From NCBI RefSeq assembly GCF_036311985.1, contig NZ_JAZDCJ010000090.1: 7,834 nt of DNA, one strand, 5' to 3'. Shown in pieces: positions 6,955-7,834 of this stretch. The notes under the pieces are model-generated. The model did no database searches and was not told the origin of the DNA. It worked only from the letters and a program-made list of their open reading frames with translations. The DNA is from JAZDCJ01 sp036311985 (GTDB lineage: Bacteria > Actinomycetota > Actinomycetes > Actinomycetales > Micrococcaceae). Made by a program: the position numbers and the translations under genes. How positions within the stretch are numbered: the stretch's first letter is position 1; each line of letters starts with the position of its first letter.

Positions 6955-6968
6955 GGCTCTGTTGCAAA
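6955..6968 (+). repeat. IS6100 right terminal inverted repeat
   Basis: ggctctgttgcaaa is the perfect complement of 7821-7834. It lies next to the transposase 3' end and marks the junction with host DNA. Confidence 0.96.
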
Positions 6969-7008
6969 GATTGGCGGCAGTCAGAGGTAGGCTGTCGCTC
7001 TGCGCCGA

Positions 7009-7803
7009 TCAGGCGGCTGCTGCGAAATGGTGGTTGAGCATGCCCATGGCCTCCGTCAGCGCCGAGGGCCCAATGCCAAAAGCTCTCTCCACAAGGCGCA
7101 CCTCGCCCCTGATGCCGGGCTGCAGGCACCAGGGGCGAGCCTGTCCTTTGCGCAGGGCTCGCATGACTTCGAATCCCTTGATCGTGGCATAGGCCGTGGG
7201 GATCGATTTGAAACCGCGCACCGGCTTGATCAGTATCTTGAGCTTTCCGTGATCGGCCTCGATCACGTTATTGAGATACTTCACCTGCCGGTGGGCCGTC
7301 TCCCGGTCCAGCTTTCCTTCGCGCTTCAATTCGGTGATCGCTGCACCATAGCTCGGCGCTTTGTCGGTATTGAGCGTGGCAGGCTTTTCCCAGTGCTTCA
7401 GGCCTCGCAGGGCCTTGCCCAGGAACCGCTTCGCTGCCTTGGCGCTGCGGGTCGGCGACAGGTAGAAATCGATCGTGTCGCCCCGCTTGTCGACTGCCCG
7501 GTACAGGTAGGTCCACTTGCCCCGCACCTTGACGTAGGTTTCATCCAGGCGCCAGCTCGGATCAAAGCCACGCCGCCAGAACCAGCGCAGCCGCTTCTCC
7601 ATCTCCGGGGCGTAGCACTGGACCCAGCGATAGATCGTCGTATGGTCGACCGAAATGCCGCGTTCCGCCAGCATTTCCTCAAGGTCGCGATAGCTGATCG
7701 GATAGCGACAATACCAGCGCACCGCCCACAGGATCACATCACCCTGGAAATGGCGCCACTTGAAATCCGTCATCGTTCCGTCCGTCCAATCTCCGCCAAG
7801 CAT
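7009..7803 (-). CDS. tnpA: IS6100 transposase, 264 aa
   Basis: This is an IS6-family DDE transposase that carries out replicative transposition and cointegrate formation. Counting from the ATG at 7803, an N-terminal helix-turn-helix (SYRDLEEMLAERGISVDHTT, about residues 37-56) is followed by the catalytic core. The core residues are D87 in WRLDETYVKV, D147 in LNTDKAPSYG and E182 in NNVIEADHGKLK, giving the D-D-34-E spacing of the family. The reading frame is intact. I chose the 264-aa start because it is the form commonly annotated. A TTG two codons upstream (7809) and an ATG at 7773 (254 aa, starting MTDFKWRHFQGD) are also possible, and the shorter form has the more conserved N-terminus. Confidence 0.96.
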   Translation of the reverse strand: MLGGDWTDGTMTDFKWRHFQGDVILWAVRWYCRYPISYRDLEEMLAERGISVDHTTIYRWVQCYAPEMEKRLRWFWRRGFDPSWRLDETYVKVRGKWTYLYRAVDKRGDTIDFYLSPTRSAKAAKRFLGKALRGLKHWEKPATLNTDKAPSYGAAITELKREGKLDRETAHRQVKYLNNVIEADHGKLKILIKPVRGFKSIPTAYATIKGFEVMRALRKGQARPWCLQPGIRGEVRLVERAFGIGPSALTEAMGMLNHHFAAAA

Positions 7804-7820
7804 GCTCAAGCTTCACGATT

Positions 7821-7834
7821 TTTGCAACAGAGCC
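7821..7834 (-). repeat. IS6100 left terminal inverted repeat, at the window end
   Basis: It is a perfect 14-bp complement of 6955-6968 and ends on the last base of the window. It contains ttgcaa, which in IS6-family elements can act as an outward -35 hexamer; any matching -10 would lie outside the window. Confidence 0.96.

Larger units (their letters stand above)
6955..7834 (-). mobile_element. Complete IS6100 (IS6 family), 880 bp
   Basis: The element is bounded by perfect 14-bp inverted repeats (ggctctgttgcaaa at 6955-6968 and its complement at 7821-7834) and is exactly 880 bp, the length known for IS6100. The encoded protein matches the IS6100 transposase as I remember it. IS6 elements move by replicative transposition with cointegrate formation, usually making 8-bp target duplications. 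IS6100 is known from mycobacteria, corynebacteria, Arthrobacter and many proteobacteria, often on plasmids and near resistance or catabolic genes. Its lower GC content and different codon use from purL fit recent arrival. The transposase reads toward purL. Confidence 0.97.

Noticed and set aside
6955..6968. Outward IS6100 -35 element producing antisense RNA into purL
   Set aside because: ttgcaa is present in the right orientation, but the 35 GC-only bases beyond it offer no -10 sequence.
4570..6990. Plus-strand open frame of 806 codons overlapping purL in another frame
   Set aside because: It is a frame-shifted shadow of purL dominated by Arg, Gly and Pro.
4508..7129. Minus-strand open frame of 873 codons opposite purL, extending into IS6100
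   Set aside because: It mirrors purL codon structure, has low-complexity His, Gly, Val and Ala content, resembles no family and crosses the IS6100 boundary.
1..7834. Composite transposon carrying the antiporter and purSQL
   Set aside because: The flanking elements belong to different families (IS256 and IS6) with unrelated ends, so they cannot act together as one composite unit. The enclosed genes look like ordinary chromosomal genes.

Overview
The window holds a very GC-rich stretch of chromosome bounded on both sides by insertion sequences. Base 1 is the first base of an IS256-family element's terminal inverted repeat, and base 7834 is the last base of IS6100. GC-rich codon use, small-type PurL with separate PurS and PurQ, and the gene neighbourhood all suggest a high-GC actinobacterium. 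My best guess is Micrococcales, perhaps Micrococcaceae, but this rests on recognition of the proteins and not on a search.

Layout from left to right: an IS256-family element of 1350 bp (1-1350) with an intact transposase on the minus strand; a CPA1-type Na+/H+ antiporter on the plus strand (1404-2975); a small SEC-C/YchJ-like (UPF0225) gene on the minus strand (3038-3457), convergent with the antiporter; a 122-base divergent intergenic region with a candidate promoter and a structured leader; the operon purS-purQ-purL on the plus strand (3580-6919); 35 bases of residual flank; and a complete 880-bp IS6100 (6955-7834) with an intact minus-strand transposase.

PurS, PurQ and PurL together form formylglycinamide ribonucleotide (FGAM) amidotransferase, step four of purine synthesis. 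PurQ releases ammonia from glutamine, PurL uses it with ATP to convert FGAR to FGAM, and PurS bridges the two. The three genes overlap (TGATG between purS and purQ, GTGA between purQ and purL), which suggests translational coupling. The antiporter and the UPF0225 gene have no evident functional link to purine synthesis.

I found no undescribed system. The points worth checking are the exact IS boundaries at both ends, the separation of the antiporter and of the pur operon from their original flanks by IS elements, and a hairpin-forming purS leader. No gene-free stretch exceeds 300 bases, and I saw no tRNA, rRNA, CRISPR array or phage feature.
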